Source of the DNA: Comamonadaceae bacterium
GTDB lineage: Bacteria; Pseudomonadota; Gammaproteobacteria; Burkholderiales; Burkholderiaceae_C
Reading direction: 5' to 3'
Assembly (NCBI GenBank): GCA_003599455.1
Contig: QZKF01000082.1
Span: forward strand, 1 to 64,000
DNA length: 64,000 nt
Shown here: piece after piece, positions 1 through 10,227 of the stretch
How the letters are laid out: the number at the start of each line of letters is the position of its first letter
How positions within the stretch are numbered: position 1 is the first letter of the stretch
Made by a program: the position numbers and the translations under genes
Notes under the pieces: generated by a model
Database searches by the model: none
Told to the model about the DNA's origin: nothing
What the model saw: only the letters and a program-made list of their open reading frames with translations

Positions 1-221
1 GGTGGGGGTGGTGGCTCCACTGCGCGCGGTGCCGCTTGCTGGGGCAGGCGCGACCAGAGTTCGGCTTCCACGGTGACGGGTTCGGCGTCGTTTTGCCATT
101 GCACCCCGAAGGTGAGCGCGATCACCAGCAGGCCATGGGCCAGCAGCGCCAGGCCCATGGGCCCGAGCCAGCGGCCGTTGCGCGGCGGCGCGAGGTCAAG
201 GTGGTCGGCGGTGGACTGCAT
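1..221 (-). CDS. tolA: TolA, N-terminal fragment
   Basis: TolA is the inner-membrane protein of the Tol-Pal system that reaches through the periplasm and links the TolQR motor to TolB/Pal during outer-membrane constriction. The frame opens at ATG 221 and runs off the left edge, leaving about 73 residues. These show a short polar head, one hydrophobic helix at about residues 20-40, and the beginning of a Pro/Ala-rich linker (QQAAPRAVEPPPP), as expected for the TolA anchor. It follows tolR with a 17-base gap in the order tolQ-tolR-tolA, which supports the call because the sequence of this domain is weakly conserved. Confidence 0.85.
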   Translation of the reverse strand, partial: MQSTADHLDLAPPRNGRWLGPMGLALLAHGLLVIALTFGVQWQNDAEPVTVEAELWSRLPQQAAPRAVEPPPP

Positions 222-238
222 GGGCTTCTTGGGAGGTG

Positions 239-682
<444 letters not shown>

Positions 683-684
683 GT

Positions 685-1383
685 TCAGTGTCCCGAGGCG
701 GTTTGCGACTGCGCGCCGAGGTTGCGCTGCAGGATGTTGGAGAACTCTTCCATGAAGGTCTCCATGGCGTTGGCCACGCGGTCGATGTCGTGCGCGAAGC
801 GGTTGTAGAAGACGACGGCGGGGATGGCGGCGAACAGGCCGATGGCGGTGGCCACCAGGGCTTCGGCAATGCCGGGCGCCACGGTGGCCAGCGTCACCTG
901 CGCCAGCGCAGCCAGACCGGTGAAGGCATGCATGATGCCCCACACCGTGCCGAACAGTCCCACGTACGGCGAGACCGATCCGACCGAGGCGAGGAAGGAG
1001 AGGTTGGTCTCCAGCGCATCAAGTTCGCGCTGGAAGCTCGCGCGCATGGCGCGCCGCGCGCCGTCGAGCAGGGCACCGTTGTCGGTGATGCGGCGCTCGC
1101 GCAGCTTCTGGTATTCGCGCATGCCGCTGGCGAAGATGCGTTCCATGGGCCCGCCGCGCTTGGCGTTCTGGGCCGCGCCGGCGTAGAGGTCGTTGAGGTT
1201 GGTGCCCGACCAGAACTCGCGCTCGAAGTCGTCGTTGTGGGCTCGCACCCGCTTGAGCGAGAACACCTTGCGGAAGATCGCGGCCCAGCTCATCACCGAG
1301 ACGACCAGCAGCAGCACGACCACGGCCTGGACCACCCAACTCGCGTTGAGCATCAATTGAACGATGGAGAGATCTTGGGTCAT
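685..1383 (-). CDS. tolQ: TolQ, MotA/TolQ/ExbB proton-channel protein
   Basis: TolQ forms the pentameric inner-membrane stator around TolR. The 232-residue protein has the family layout: a first membrane helix at about residues 14-38 (ASWVVQAVVVLLLVVSVMSW), a long cytoplasmic loop, and two further helices around residues 135-200 (SVSPYVGLFGTVWGIM and ALVATAIGLFAAIPAVVFYN). Length is typical. It is the third gene of the classical ybgC-tolQ-tolR-tolA cluster, 55 bases after ybgC. Confidence 0.96.
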   Translation of the reverse strand: MTQDLSIVQLMLNASWVVQAVVVLLLVVSVMSWAAIFRKVFSLKRVRAHNDDFEREFWSGTNLNDLYAGAAQNAKRGGPMERIFASGMREYQKLRERRITDNGALLDGARRAMRASFQRELDALETNLSFLASVGSVSPYVGLFGTVWGIMHAFTGLAALAQVTLATVAPGIAEALVATAIGLFAAIPAVVFYNRFAHDIDRVANAMETFMEEFSNILQRNLGAQSQTASGH

Positions 1384-1438
1384 GGGTGGTCGGAGGCCTC
1401 AGGTCGGAGAAAAGTTTCGGATGGCCTGCCTGCCGGGG

Positions 1439-1876
1439 TCAGGCGGGCGGGCCGAGCGCGGTCAGGACGGACGCCGGAATGCGCTGGGGGCGCAGGCTGC
1501 CGGCGTCCACCCAGCCGATGCGGATGGTGCCGGTGCACAGCAACTCGGGGGCTTGGTCGGGCTGCCGGGCTTGCAGGAGTGCGCTCTGCCCGATTGTCAG
1601 GGACGCCCGGCCCGCTTCCAGCACGTGGGCTGTAACGAGAAGCAAATCATCCAGGCGCGCGGGACGCTGGTAGCGCACCTGGGTGTCGGTCACGACGAAC
1701 ATGCCACCCACCTCGTCGCGCAGCCGCTGCTGCTCTATGCCCAGCGCGCGCAGCCACTCGGTGCGCGCCCGCTCGAAGAACTTGAGGTAGTTGGCGTAGA
1801 AGACGATGCCGCCGGCATCGGTGTCTTCCCAGTACACGCGCACCGGCCAGGTGAACGGGGCGGCGTCTGCGCTCAA
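1439..1876 (-). CDS. ybgC: YbgC, acyl-CoA thioesterase of the Tol-Pal cluster
   Basis: This is a hotdog-fold thioesterase of the YbgC/4-hydroxybenzoyl-CoA thioesterase family, which hydrolyses acyl-CoA or acyl-ACP thioesters and is linked to envelope lipid metabolism. The hallmark motif with the catalytic Asp, EDTDAGG, lies at about residues 17-23, followed by YANYLKFFERARTEWL. No ATG exists near the N-terminus. A TTG at 1876 overlaps the TGA of the upstream aminotransferase and gives a 145-residue protein starting just before the conserved WPVRVYWEDTD segment, so it is the preferred start, presumably by coupled reinitiation. Confidence 0.92.
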   Translation of the reverse strand: MSADAAPFTWPVRVYWEDTDAGGIVFYANYLKFFERARTEWLRALGIEQQRLRDEVGGMFVVTDTQVRYQRPARLDDLLLVTAHVLEAGRASLTIGQSALLQARQPDQAPELLCTGTIRIGWVDAGSLRPQRIPASVLTALGPPA

Positions 1877-3093
1877 AGCGCCTGCTCCAGACGGGCGACG
1901 GCTTCCTGGAGCTGGGCCATCGAGTTGGCGGTGGAGAAGCGCAGGTAGCGCCCCGGCTCGGCGCTGCCGAAATCGCGCCCTGGCGTGGTGGCGAGCTGGC
2001 AGCGCTTCATCAACTCGAAGGCCAATGCCCAGCTGCCGCCTTCGTCGGGCCGCGCGCCCTGGGGTGCAATGCCCCAGCGCTGGCACAGGCCGCTGACGTC
2101 GGCCCAGGCGTAGAAGGCGCCATCGGGCATGACGGGCACGCTCAGGCCCAGGCGGTTGAGCTCGGGGATGAAGAAGTCGCGCCGCGCCTTGAACTCGCTG
2201 CGGCGGCGCTCGTACTCGGCCAGGCTGTCGGGCTCGAAGCAGGCCAGCGCCGCGTGCTGCGCGATCGTGCTGGCGCAGATGAAGAGGTTTTGCGCCAGGC
2301 GTTCCACCGCCGGCACCAGCGCGGGCGGCAGCACCAGCCAGCCCAGGCGCCAGCCGGTCATGTTGAAGTACTTGGAGAAGCTGTTGATGCTGATGACCTC
2401 GTCGCCCAGGCCGTCGGGAAGGCCGAGCGCGCTGTGGCCATACGCCTCCTCGTAGCTCAGGCCAAGGTAGATCTCGTCGACCAGGGTCACGCCCCTGCGC
2501 TCGCGCACCAGCCGCGCGATGCGCTCCAGTTCGTCGCGCGCGATGCTGGTGCCCGTGGGGTTGGACGGCGAGGCCAGCAGCACGCCGCGCGTCGCCGGTC
2601 CCCAGTGGGCGGCAACCTGCCCGGCACTGAGCTGGAAGCGCTGCGCCGGGCCCGACGGGACCAGCACCGCGCGGCCCTCGGCGGCCTGCACGAACTGGCG
2701 GTTGCAGGGGTAGCTCGGGTCGGGCATCAGCACCTCGTCGCCGGCATCAATGAGGGCGAGACAGGCCAGCTGCAAGGCTGCCGAGGCCCCGGCGGTGACG
2801 ACGATGCGGCCCGGGTCGATGCGCAGGCCGAAGCGCGTGGCGTACCAGCCGCTGATGGCCTCGCGCAAGGCGGGCAGGCCGGTGGCCTGGGTGTACTGGC
2901 TGCGGCCGGCGCGGATGGCGCGCTCGGCCGCGGCGGTCACCAGCGGTGGTGCGGTGAAGTCGGGCTCGCCGATGTTGAGGTAGATCATCGGCCGCTCGCC
3001 CGGGGGCGCGTTCGCGGCCAGGGTGGCAGCGGCCTTGGCCAGCTCCAAGACGTAGAAGGGCTCGACGCGCTGGGCGCGCTGGGCAATCCTCAT
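1873..3093 (-). CDS. PLP-dependent aminotransferase, class I/II (AspC/AlaA-like)
   Basis: This is a fold-type I aminotransferase of about 406 residues. Visible landmarks are NIGEPDF near the N-terminus, GASAALQLA and [15 protein letters not shown] with the cofactor-contacting Asn, [10 protein letters not shown] with the PLP-pyridine Asp and Tyr, [15 protein letters not shown] with the Schiff-base lysine at about residue 241, and YLRFSTANS with the carboxylate-binding Arg. The amino-donor/acceptor pair cannot be told from sequence; relatives are usually annotated as aspartate or alanine-pyruvate aminotransferases. ATG 3093 overlaps the nusB stop by 4 bases and the gene overlaps ybgC, so it appears to be in one transcript from ribE to tol. 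Confidence 0.9.
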   Translation of the reverse strand: MRIAQRAQRVEPFYVLELAKAAATLAANAPPGERPMIYLNIGEPDFTAPPLVTAAAERAIRAGRSQYTQATGLPALREAISGWYATRFGLRIDPGRIVVTAGASAALQLACLALIDAGDEVLMPDPSYPCNRQFVQAAEGRAVLVPSGPAQRFQLSAGQVAAHWGPATRGVLLASPSNPTGTSIARDELERIARLVRERRGVTLVDEIYLGLSYEEAYGHSALGLPDGLGDEVISINSFSKYFNMTGWRLGWLVLPPALVPAVERLAQNLFICASTIAQHAALACFEPDSLAEYERRRSEFKARRDFFIPELNRLGLSVPVMPDGAFYAWADVSGLCQRWGIAPQGARPDEGGSWALAFELMKRCQLATTPGRDFGSAEPGRYLRFSTANSMAQLQEAVARLEQAL

Positions 3094-3620
3094 GGGGCGG
3101 GCTTGCGCACCACCGCGCGCGCTGGTGCGGCCGCGACCTCGGCCGGGCGCAGTTGCGCGGCGAGCTGGTGCAGCACGCCGTTGACGTACTTGTGGCCGTC
3201 GGTGCCACCGAAGGACTTGGCCAGCTCGATGCATTCGTTGAGCACCACGCGCCAGGGCACGTCCAGGCAGTGCTGGAACTCGTAGGCGCCGATCCAGAGC
3301 ACGCCGTGCTCGATCGGCGAGAGCTCGACCAGCGGACGGTCCAGCCGGGGCGTGACCAGCGCGTCGAGCTCGGCCGCCTGCGCGATGCAACCGTGCAGCA
3401 GGGCGTCGAAGTGCACGCTGTCGGCTTTGTGGAAGCCGGCCAGGTCGCGTGTGAAGGCGTCGATGTCGGCCGCGGCGTTGCGGCCCACCAGGTGCTGGTA
3501 GATCGCCTGCAGGGCGAATTCGCGCGCGCGCGTGCGGGCCGACTTGTCGGCGGCCTTGCGGCCGGTGCTGCCGCTTGGGGCGCGCTGGTCGCCGGCCGGG
3601 GAGGGGGATTCTGTGGACAT
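3090..3620 (-). CDS. nusB: NusB, transcription antitermination factor
   Basis: NusB binds boxA RNA with NusE (S10) and supports antitermination of rRNA operons. The 176-residue all-helical protein carries the family segments [55 protein letters not shown]. The N-terminal 25 residues are a low-complexity Ser/Pro-rich extension and the C-terminus has an Ala/Pro-rich tail, both common in Burkholderiales. ATG 3620 is favoured; a TTG 6 bases upstream overlaps the ribH stop and is the alternative. The ribH-nusB pairing is typical. Confidence 0.96.
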   Translation of the reverse strand: MSTESPSPAGDQRAPSGSTGRKAADKSARTRAREFALQAIYQHLVGRNAAADIDAFTRDLAGFHKADSVHFDALLHGCIAQAAELDALVTPRLDRPLVELSPIEHGVLWIGAYEFQHCLDVPWRVVLNECIELAKSFGGTDGHKYVNGVLHQLAAQLRPAEVAAAPARAVVRKPAP

Positions 3621-3622
3621 GT

Positions 3623-4087
3623 TCAACCGATCTCTTGCAGCAGGTGGGCCATTTCCACCGCCACCCGGGCCGCGTCGCGGCCCTTGTCGGTCTGGCGGGC
3701 CACGGCCTGCTCCAGGTTCTCGGTGGTGAGGATGGCGTTGGCAATGGGGATCTGGTAGTCCAGCGCGAGGCGCGTGACGCCCGCGCCCGACTCGTTGGCC
3801 ACCAGTTCGAAGTGGTAGGTCTCGCCGCGGATGATGCAGCCCAGCGCGATCAGCGCGTCGAAGTCGTCGCGCTCGGCCATGGCCTGCAGGGCCACCGGCA
3901 CTTCCAGCGCGCCGGGCACTTTCACGTGCGCGATGTTCTTGTCCTGCACGCCGAGTGCCAGCAACTCGGCCAGACAGGCGTTGAACAGGGCATCGGTGAT
4001 GGCCTCGTTGAAGCGGGCCTGCACGATGCCGATGCTGAGTTTCCTGCCGTCGAGCACGCTGGGGGTGCCTTTGTCTGCGCCGAACAT
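3623..4087 (-). CDS. ribH: RibH, 6,7-dimethyl-8-ribityllumazine synthase
   Basis: RibH condenses 5-amino-6-ribitylaminouracil with 3,4-dihydroxy-2-butanone 4-phosphate to give the lumazine precursor of riboflavin. The 154-residue protein shows [16 protein letters not shown], the substrate-binding [14 protein letters not shown] and the loop [21 protein letters not shown] with the catalytic His. Length and motifs match the icosahedral/pentameric lumazine synthase family. It lies 40 bases downstream of ribBX and 2 bases ahead of nusB. Confidence 0.98.
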   Translation of the reverse strand: MFGADKGTPSVLDGRKLSIGIVQARFNEAITDALFNACLAELLALGVQDKNIAHVKVPGALEVPVALQAMAERDDFDALIALGCIIRGETYHFELVANESGAGVTRLALDYQIPIANAILTTENLEQAVARQTDKGRDAARVAVEMAHLLQEIG

Positions 4088-4127
4088 GGGGTGATCCGTT
4101 TCTGTGTGTGGGGGTGGTCAGGTCAGC

Positions 4128-5258
4128 TCAGGCGTTGCGGCCGAGGTAACCGGTGATCTCGAGGCCGTAGCCGGTCATGCTGGGCATGCGGCGCGGGTTG
4201 CCCATGAGCTGCATGCGGTGCACGCCGCATTCGCGCAGGATCTGCGCGCCCACGCCGTAGGTGCGCAGGTCCATGCGGCCGCGCTCGGGCGCCTGGGCCG
4301 AGCGGGCCGTGCCTTCGAACTGGGCCAGCAGCTGTTCGGCGGTCTCGCCGCAGTTGAGCAGCACGGCCACGCCCGCGCCGGCCTGCTCGATATGGCGCAG
4401 GCTGGCTTCCAGGCTCCAGGAGTGCATGGAGCGGCCGACCTCGAGCGCATCCAGCACCGACAGCGGCTCGTGCACGCGCACGGCCACGCTGTCGTCCGGC
4501 CCCCATTGGCCTTTGACGAGGGCCAGGTGCAGGGCGCCGCTGGGCTGGTCGCTGAAGGCGGTGGCCTGGAACTCGCCAAACGCGGTGTTCAGGCTGCGTG
4601 TGCCGAGCTTCTGCACCAGGCATTCGTTGCGGCTGCGGTGCTCGATCAGGTCGGCGATGGTGCCGATCTTCAGGCCGTGTTCGGCCGCGAACACCTGCAG
4701 GTCGGGCAGGCGCGCCATGGTGCCGTCGTCTTTCATGATCTCGCAGATCACGGCCGCCGGGCTGCAGCCGGCCATGGCGGCGAGGTCGCAACCGGCTTCG
4801 GTGTGGCCGGCGCGCATGAGCACGCCGCCTTCGACCGCTTGCAGCGGGAAGATGTGGCCGGGTTGCACCAGGTCGGCCGCCAGAGCCCCTGCCGCCACCG
4901 CCACCTGAACGGTGCGCGCGCGGTCGGCGGCGGAGATGCCGGTGGTCACGCCTTCGGCGGCCTCGATGGAGACGGTGAAGGCCGTGCCCATCTTGGTGCC
5001 ATTGCGCGGCACCATGGGGGGCAGGCGCAGGCGTTCGCAGCGCTCGCGAGTGAGCGTGAGGCAGATCAGCCCGCGGCCGAAGCGGGCCATGAAGTTGATG
5101 GCTTCCGGCGTCACGTGGTCGGCCGCGAGCACCAGATCGCCTTCGTTTTCGCGGTCTTCCTCATCGACCAGGATCACGATGCGACCCGCGCGCATGTCGG
5201 CGACGATGTCTTCCACCGGCGAGATGGCCACCGGGGCCAGGGTTTCAGGGGCGTTCAT
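4128..5258 (-). CDS. ribBX: RibBX: DHBP synthase with zinc-less GTP cyclohydrolase II-like domain
   Basis: The N-terminal half (about residues 15-215) is a 3,4-dihydroxy-2-butanone 4-phosphate synthase, with [11 protein letters not shown] and [10 protein letters not shown] metal/substrate motifs; it makes the four-carbon riboflavin precursor from ribulose 5-phosphate. The C-terminal half (about 220-376) aligns in outline with GTP cyclohydrolase II ([39 protein letters not shown]). Where true RibA has the zinc-binding signature GDxFGSLRCDCG, it reads [20 protein letters not shown], with no cysteine ligands. This corresponds to the RibBX variant described in Proteobacteria rather than bifunctional RibBA, so a separate ribA is expected elsewhere. 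It overlaps ribE by 4 bases. Automated pipelines will probably call it ribBA. Confidence 0.93.
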   Translation of the reverse strand: MNAPETLAPVAISPVEDIVADMRAGRIVILVDEEDRENEGDLVLAADHVTPEAINFMARFGRGLICLTLTRERCERLRLPPMVPRNGTKMGTAFTVSIEAAEGVTTGISAADRARTVQVAVAAGALAADLVQPGHIFPLQAVEGGVLMRAGHTEAGCDLAAMAGCSPAAVICEIMKDDGTMARLPDLQVFAAEHGLKIGTIADLIEHRSRNECLVQKLGTRSLNTAFGEFQATAFSDQPSGALHLALVKGQWGPDDSVAVRVHEPLSVLDALEVGRSMHSWSLEASLRHIEQAGAGVAVLLNCGETAEQLLAQFEGTARSAQAPERGRMDLRTYGVGAQILRECGVHRMQLMGNPRRMPSMTGYGLEITGYLGRNA

Positions 5259-5899
5259 GCGGATTCCTTGGATGTGTGCGCGCCGGCGCCGAGCATGCGC
5301 TCCACGTAGCGCGCGACGGTGTCGATTTCGAGGTTGACCGGGCTGCCGTCGGTCAGTTGGCCCAGCGCGGTGTTCTGTACCGTATGGGGGATGAGGTTGA
5401 TGCTGAATTCACAACCGGCCGCGCTGTCCAGCACCTGGTTGACGGTGAGGCTCACGCCGTTGACGGTGATCGAGCCCTTGTAGGCCAGGTATTTGCCGAG
5501 TTCGGGCGGCGCCATCACGCGCAGTTCCCAGCTTTCGCCCACCTGGGCGAACCGGGTGACGGTACCGACCCCATCCACATGGCCCGAGACGATGTGTCCG
5601 CCCAGCCGGTCGTGGGCGCGCAGGGCCTTTTCCAGGTTGAGGCGGTGGCCGACCTGCGCCAGACCGGTGGTGCGGGCCAGCGATTCGGCCGAAACGTCGA
5701 TGGTGAAGTGGTGCCGGGGCAGGTCCAGCGAGGTGACGGTCATGCAGGCGCCGTTCAGGGCGATGCTGTCGCCCAGACCGACGTCGTCGAGATATCCCGG
5801 CGGCGCCTCGAGTGTGAGACGCTTGCCGTGGTCCAAAGAGCTGCCCAGGTCGTGGAGGGCGGCGATGCGCCCCACGCCGGTGATGATGCCGGTAAACAT
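5255..5899 (-). CDS. ribE: RibE, riboflavin synthase alpha chain
   Basis: Riboflavin synthase dismutates two lumazine molecules into riboflavin and the ribityl-pyrimidine. The 214-residue protein has the two tandem lumazine-binding barrels: the first starts [12 protein letters not shown] with [15 protein letters not shown], the second contains [13 protein letters not shown] and [17 protein letters not shown] 5899 is followed by the invariant FTGI start. No Shine-Dalgarno is obvious; a 6-bp inverted repeat (CGCAGG/CCTGCG, 5911-5929) sits in the leader. The preceding gene is pilE of the second pilus cassette, 78 bases away. Confidence 0.97.
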   Translation of the reverse strand: MFTGIITGVGRIAALHDLGSSLDHGKRLTLEAPPGYLDDVGLGDSIALNGACMTVTSLDLPRHHFTIDVSAESLARTTGLAQVGHRLNLEKALRAHDRLGGHIVSGHVDGVGTVTRFAQVGESWELRVMAPPELGKYLAYKGSITVNGVSLTVNQVLDSAAGCEFSINLIPHTVQNTALGQLTDGSPVNLEIDTVARYVERMLGAGAHTSKESA

Positions 5900-5977
5900 C
5901 CGGCTATTTTCGCAGGAATTGCGCCTGCGACCTTTTGTTGGCGCGTGTCGGAGCGGGGAGGGTCGTGTGGCGACGGC

Positions 5978-6433
5978 TCAGGAGCCCTTGAAGCAGGCCT
6001 GCAAGGTCTGGTCCTGGTGGGCATTCACCATCTGGCGCAAGCCCGTGTCGGCGATGACCAGGTCGCCACAGCGGTCACCCCGCATCGTCCCTGCACGGGT
6101 GGCCCGCAGGATGAAGGTTTGCGCGGCAACGGCGGTAGTCAAGGTGTTGTTGCCCTCCACCAGCCGGATGTCGTAAGCCGCCGCACCCTCGGCAGGCGAG
6201 CGTTGCAGGTGGACCGGCAAGGTGGCGCCTGCGTACGTGTCTCGCGAACTGTGGAAGCGGCGCATGAACTGGGCTGCATCGACGAGTGCGCGCTGGACAT
6301 CCGCTCGTCGCGAGCTGCGGATGGACTCCTGATAAGAGGGGTATGCCACGGCCGCCAGGATGGCCACGATGGCCGCCACCACCATGACCTCGATCAACGT
6401 GAAGCCGCGGGTGCGGGACAAGCTTGTCTTCAT
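5978..6433 (-). CDS. pilE: Type IV minor pilin, PilE-like (cassette B)
   Basis: This is a short prepilin. The 10-residue leader MKTSLSRTRG ends in the Gly cleaved by prepilin peptidase, followed by FTLIEVMVVAAIVAILAAVAYPSYQ with the conserved Glu5 and hydrophobic helix. The C-terminal half holds two Cys (DRCGD and QACFKGS) that could form the D-region disulfide. At 151 residues it resembles the PilE component of Comamonadaceae/Neisseria minor-pilin clusters more than a major PilA. Its ATG overlaps the pilY1 stop by one base (TGATG), implying coupled translation. It is the last gene of cassette B. Confidence 0.9.
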   Translation of the reverse strand: MKTSLSRTRGFTLIEVMVVAAIVAILAAVAYPSYQESIRSSRRADVQRALVDAAQFMRRFHSSRDTYAGATLPVHLQRSPAEGAAAYDIRLVEGNNTLTTAVAAQTFILRATRAGTMRGDRCGDLVIADTGLRQMVNAHQDQTLQACFKGS

Positions 6434-9400
6434 CACAGCGGCACCCTGACAAGTTGGTATTGCTGGCGGCTCCAGGATCTGGTCTTGGCTTCGCAACCGA
6501 CACCACCCGTCAGTCCGCCGTTTTGCGTGCCCGCGATCACAAAACTGGCAGAGCGGCAATTGGCATCGTCCGGATCGCTTTCTCCGTCCTCATTCCTGAT
6601 CCCGCTGGCCTTCTTCATGGCCAAAGTCATGCCCTCTTCTTTCATGACACTCACCAGCGAGATGCCGCGCGAGTAGCCACCCGCAACGCTGAGCACGATG
6701 GATGCGTTGTTGAGCTTGCCGTCACCGTTGAGGTCGAAGGCAGGTTTGCCTGCGCCGTCGATGGCGTTCAACACATAGTTGTAGTTCGCTGGCAGATTTA
6801 CCGCCGAACAAGTCTCTGTTTCAGCAGACGAGTTGCCGTCGAGCACGGTGGTGTTGATTTGCACGCTGGAGCCGATATTGCGGATCTGATCGATGGCCCG
6901 CTCGCCTGCAAACTTGTGGCCCAGTGCCAGTGTCCAGCCTCTGTGAGTGGCCCAGTCAATCGGATGCTGCGAACTCGATAGGTAGCTGTCGGTGCCCACC
7001 GTTGCCTCAACTTTGAGTAGGCTTTGGATCAGCAACTTGCTGGTCGGGACGGTTTCGAAGCCGGATTGCTCCTGGCCAGCGCGGCTGGTCGGATCCCAGA
7101 TGCCGTAGATGCGCTCCTGTTGAGCGGTGTCGGTCAGATCGGCGTCTTCGAGGAGCATTCCGGTACCAATGACTACGATGTTTCCGCCTTTGGGGTGCGC
7201 CTGCCATGCAGGTGCGCCGTAGATGGGGCGGTTGTTGTGGGTGGTGAACAAGGGCTTGCCATAAGAGACCTGCCATGCAGAAGGGTCACCGCGCAGATTG
7301 AAGCGCCACAAGTTTCCATTGGCGTCACCGGCGTAGGCGGCCACGATGCGTTTGCGTGTGTCCCGCACCAGGGTCACGCCGCCGAGCCCGCGGCCCGCCG
7401 AAAAGGCGGCCGGCAACGCGATGTTGCGCAACACCGCGCCGGTCATCGCGTTGAGCACGACGAGGCCGGACTTGGTGCCGCCGACCTGCCCGTTGTAGTG
7501 GCCGTTGTTGACCACGACGACCCAGTGGCCCGAGTCCGTCTGTCCGCTGCGCACAGGGTTGGTCATGTAGCCGGTCACCACGGAGGTGTCGTCGATGGTG
7601 TCGGGCCCGGCTTCCCACAGGAAATCACCGGCGCTGGGCGTTCTGTCGCCATTGGCCCTGAGTGGTGACCGAAGGCCGTAAACCAGTCTCTCACCGCGGC
7701 CGCCCGTGCCCATTGCCAATTGGTGCCATTGGGCGTCTGAGTAAATGTCGTGGCTGGTCAGGGGACCGTCCAGTGTGTAGGAAAAGCTTGCCATGCTGTT
7801 GGCTTGTTCGAGCAGCTTGCGCATGCTGCGACGGGGCATGAAGGCGGCCAGCTCCCTTCCTTTGTCGGCGGAGAGGGCGTGCACAACACCTGCGTTGGTG
7901 GCGACGAACAGCGATGCGGTCGAGGTTCTGAGTTGTTCACGGTAGGCCGCGTACTGGTTCTTCCCGGACACATCCCCATCAATGTCGTATCGAAGGTCGC
8001 CGTCGGCGCCCATCAAAAGGGGCGGCGCATTGACCACTGCCCCCATGGGCGACAGACGTGGGCGAAACAATCGGGAATGCAGGTCGGCCACCGGATCCTT
8101 GCCGCGCAGGTAGTCAACGAATCGGCTGTCGCTCGGGATGCGGTCCTTGTCCTTTCCCGTCTTGAGCGCTGCCTGTACATCGGCAGGCAGTGCACTGAAG
8201 TTGCCCTTGAACTCGAATGCGGTGTTGCCGTTGCCCATGCTGAAGATGCGACGTTCAGCATGGTTGGGCATCTGCTTGCTGGCCGTCCAGTGAACGTCGC
8301 TGGGCGGGTTCAAGGTGTTGCCATTGACATCAACGTTCTTGATCACCGCAGCGCCGTTGGCGTTCAGCAGTCGTGCCGTGACATCGCCCGAGTTGTCTCC
8401 CGTTCGGAAATCGACCCCGTATTTGAGCGTTCCGTCCAGCGTGCTGATGCCGGTGCCGGGACTGCTCAACTCGATGCCTGCATCCGAGCCCGTGGCATTC
8501 AGGATGTCGGAGAGGACGCTGTCGAAGACGGCCTTGATTTCTTCGGCGTTCTGGACGCTGAAGCCACGGCCGCCGCCCGTGTAGCCCGCCTGGATGAAGT
8601 CGTCAATGCGCTTGGCCTCCAGGGTGCTGGTCAGATCGCCGGTGGGCCAGTTCGGTTTGGGGGCCAGGCTGTACCCATCGGTCGTGAAGCCTGTCCGGTA
8701 GGCCTCGATCTGGTCAAAGGTCAGGCCGCTGCTCGCTCCGGGCAACATGCCCGAGGGTTTGATGAGGTAGCCCACGGTGTAGGTTGTCATGTTTTGCCAG
8801 AAGGCTGGCTGGCCTGCGCGTGTGACGATCTGGTTGTCGAGCTTGTCGCGCAGATCCTTGTGCCAGTGGTACTGGGCGGTGAGATCGGCCATTCCTCCCG
8901 TACCGGTACCGGGGAATGGGGTGTACAGCCTGCGCTCGGTCGCCCCCAGGGGGCTGTAGCTGAACGTGCCAGCTTGCGTGCCGGCGCCGGTACGCTCGAA
9001 GATGGGCCCAGCCTTGCTGTCGAAGTCCAGGCCCTTGATCGTGGAGCTGCTGCTGCTCCATGCGCCGTCCGAGAAGAGGAGGTTGAAGGAGCGTCGGCAC
9101 GTCATCTCCGGATTGGTTGTGCTGGCAAGCTGGCTCGGGTCGCTGGCCCAAGGATTTTCCCTGGCCGCGCTGGGGACTTCGAGGTACCGGGCTACTTTTT
9201 CGACCGAGTTATGAAGAGGCGTGGCTCCCATCAGCAACTGGTTGTAGAGCCAGTCGTAGACCTGCTTGTTGTCATTGGAGCCCTTGATCCAGGTCCTGAC
9301 ACCGCGCAGGGTCTGTGGTTGATCCACGTTGCTGCCTGGTGTCAACGTGATGGCCGCCTTGAGGTAGTTGATGGGCAGATAACCCACTCGAATGCGGTTG

Positions 9401-10227
9401 TTCAGTCGGGGGTCGGTGAGGGCCTGACCTATGGCGGTCACCGTGGCCGGCATCCGGTAGAGGTGGTACCGGTACCAGGTGAGGATGTTCTGAATTTCCT
9501 GAGACGTTGTACAGGTGGTCGGTCCGCATTCGGTTCGGCGATGACCCGCCGGCAGTGTGATCAAGGCACTGGAGCCGTGGGTCACGTTCACCAAACTCCA
9601 GGTGAGGCACTTTTGATCGCTCGCATTCGTGGAGATGGATGAGCACACTGCATAGGTAAAAGCGGGCGCCATCGATGTTATGTCGCTTGCCTTGTAGGCG
9701 ACATGGGTCGGGGAATACACCAAGTCTTCGGTCTCTTGAGACACTTGAGACCAGCCGGCGGGCTGGGCTGGGTTGCTTGCATAGGAGCTGTGCTGGAACA
9801 CGTAGCTGGAGTTGACCTGGGGTGTGGCTGTGTTGGCATATGCGCGATAGGCGAATGCGCTGCTGTCCTGGTTGGAAATGAAGACCAGCCCATCCATGGT
9901 TACCTGTGGTTTGCCGTCAGAGTAAACCCGCGGCAGATACGTGATTCGGGGGTTGTAGTAGAGGTGGTTGACATCGGCCGAGCGTTGAGCGGCCCAGTAG
10001 CCATCCTTCTTGTTGGTCGACTGGACGCGGTACTCGTCTGGAAACGGCAACACCATGGAGGCTGAGTTGTCCAGCGAAATCATCAGGTTGGGTTTGGCGC
10101 CCGAAGTGTTGACCAACAAAGGGCGCTGCGTGGGCTGGGCTGCGGCCCCCATGAATGCGAGGAGGGCGGTGGCGCCCAGCACAAAATGTCGTTTTGGACG
10201 CTTGACGGTATTGAGGGAGTCACGCAT
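6433..10227 (-). CDS. pilY1: PilY1, type IV pilus tip adhesin/biogenesis factor (cassette B)
   Basis: The product has 1264 residues. ATG 10227 is chosen because it opens a clear signal peptide (basic MRDSLNTVKRPKR, then HFVLGATALLAFMGAAAQ). Next is a von Willebrand A-like region with the MIDAS-type DNSASM at about residues 50-55, and later a C-terminal beta-propeller with YAGDANGNLWRFNL at about 960. At the propeller position where PilY1 proteins usually carry a calcium loop, this copy reads RDTRKRIVAAYAGD with no acidic loop. A different EF-hand-like DLNGDGKLN occurs near residue 1164. PilY1 primes pilus assembly at the tip with the minor pilins and can act in adhesion and surface sensing. 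The start overlaps the pilX stop by 8 bases. Confidence 0.92.
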   Translation of the reverse strand: MRDSLNTVKRPKRHFVLGATALLAFMGAAAQPTQRPLLVNTSGAKPNLMISLDNSASMVLPFPDEYRVQSTNKKDGYWAAQRSADVNHLYYNPRITYLPRVYSDGKPQVTMDGLVFISNQDSSAFAYRAYANTATPQVNSSYVFQHSSYASNPAQPAGWSQVSQETEDLVYSPTHVAYKASDITSMAPAFTYAVCSSISTNASDQKCLTWSLVNVTHGSSALITLPAGHRRTECGPTTCTTSQEIQNILTWYRYHLYRMPATVTAIGQALTDPRLNNRIRVGYLPINYLKAAITLTPGSNVDQPQTLRGVRTWIKGSNDNKQVYDWLYNQLLMGATPLHNSVEKVARYLEVPSAARENPWASDPSQLASTTNPEMTCRRSFNLLFSDGAWSSSSSTIKGLDFDSKAGPIFERTGAGTQAGTFSYSPLGATERRLYTPFPGTGTGGMADLTAQYHWHKDLRDKLDNQIVTRAGQPAFWQNMTTYTVGYLIKPSGMLPGASSGLTFDQIEAYRTGFTTDGYSLAPKPNWPTGDLTSTLEAKRIDDFIQAGYTGGGRGFSVQNAEEIKAVFDSVLSDILNATGSDAGIELSSPGTGISTLDGTLKYGVDFRTGDNSGDVTARLLNANGAAVIKNVDVNGNTLNPPSDVHWTASKQMPNHAERRIFSMGNGNTAFEFKGNFSALPADVQAALKTGKDKDRIPSDSRFVDYLRGKDPVADLHSRLFRPRLSPMGAVVNAPPLLMGADGDLRYDIDGDVSGKNQYAAYREQLRTSTASLFVATNAGVVHALSADKGRELAAFMPRRSMRKLLEQANSMASFSYTLDGPLTSHDIYSDAQWHQLAMGTGGRGERLVYGLRSPLRANGDRTPSAGDFLWEAGPDTIDDTSVVTGYMTNPVRSGQTDSGHWVVVVNNGHYNGQVGGTKSGLVVLNAMTGAVLRNIALPAAFSAGRGLGGVTLVRDTRKRIVAAYAGDANGNLWRFNLRGDPSAWQVSYGKPLFTTHNNRPIYGAPAWQAHPKGGNIVVIGTGMLLEDADLTDTAQQERIYGIWDPTSRAGQEQSGFETVPTSKLLIQSLLKVEATVGTDSYLSSSQHPIDWATHRGWTLALGHKFAGERAIDQIRNIGSSVQINTTVLDGNSSAETETCSAVNLPANYNYVLNAIDGAGKPAFDLNGDGKLNNASIVLSVAGGYSRGISLVSVMKEEGMTLAMKKASGIRNEDGESDPDDANCRSASFVIAGTQNGGLTGGVGCEAKTRSWSRQQYQLVRVPL

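Noticed and set aside
1873-3744. A 623-codon fusion of the aminotransferase with upstream sequence
   Set aside because: The extra N-terminus is Arg/Pro-rich shadow of nusB in another frame; the true start is ATG 3093.
5900-5977. FMN riboswitch ahead of ribE
   Set aside because: The 78-base gap is too short and lacks the conserved RFN stems; only a 6-bp inverted repeat is present. None was seen ahead of ribD either.
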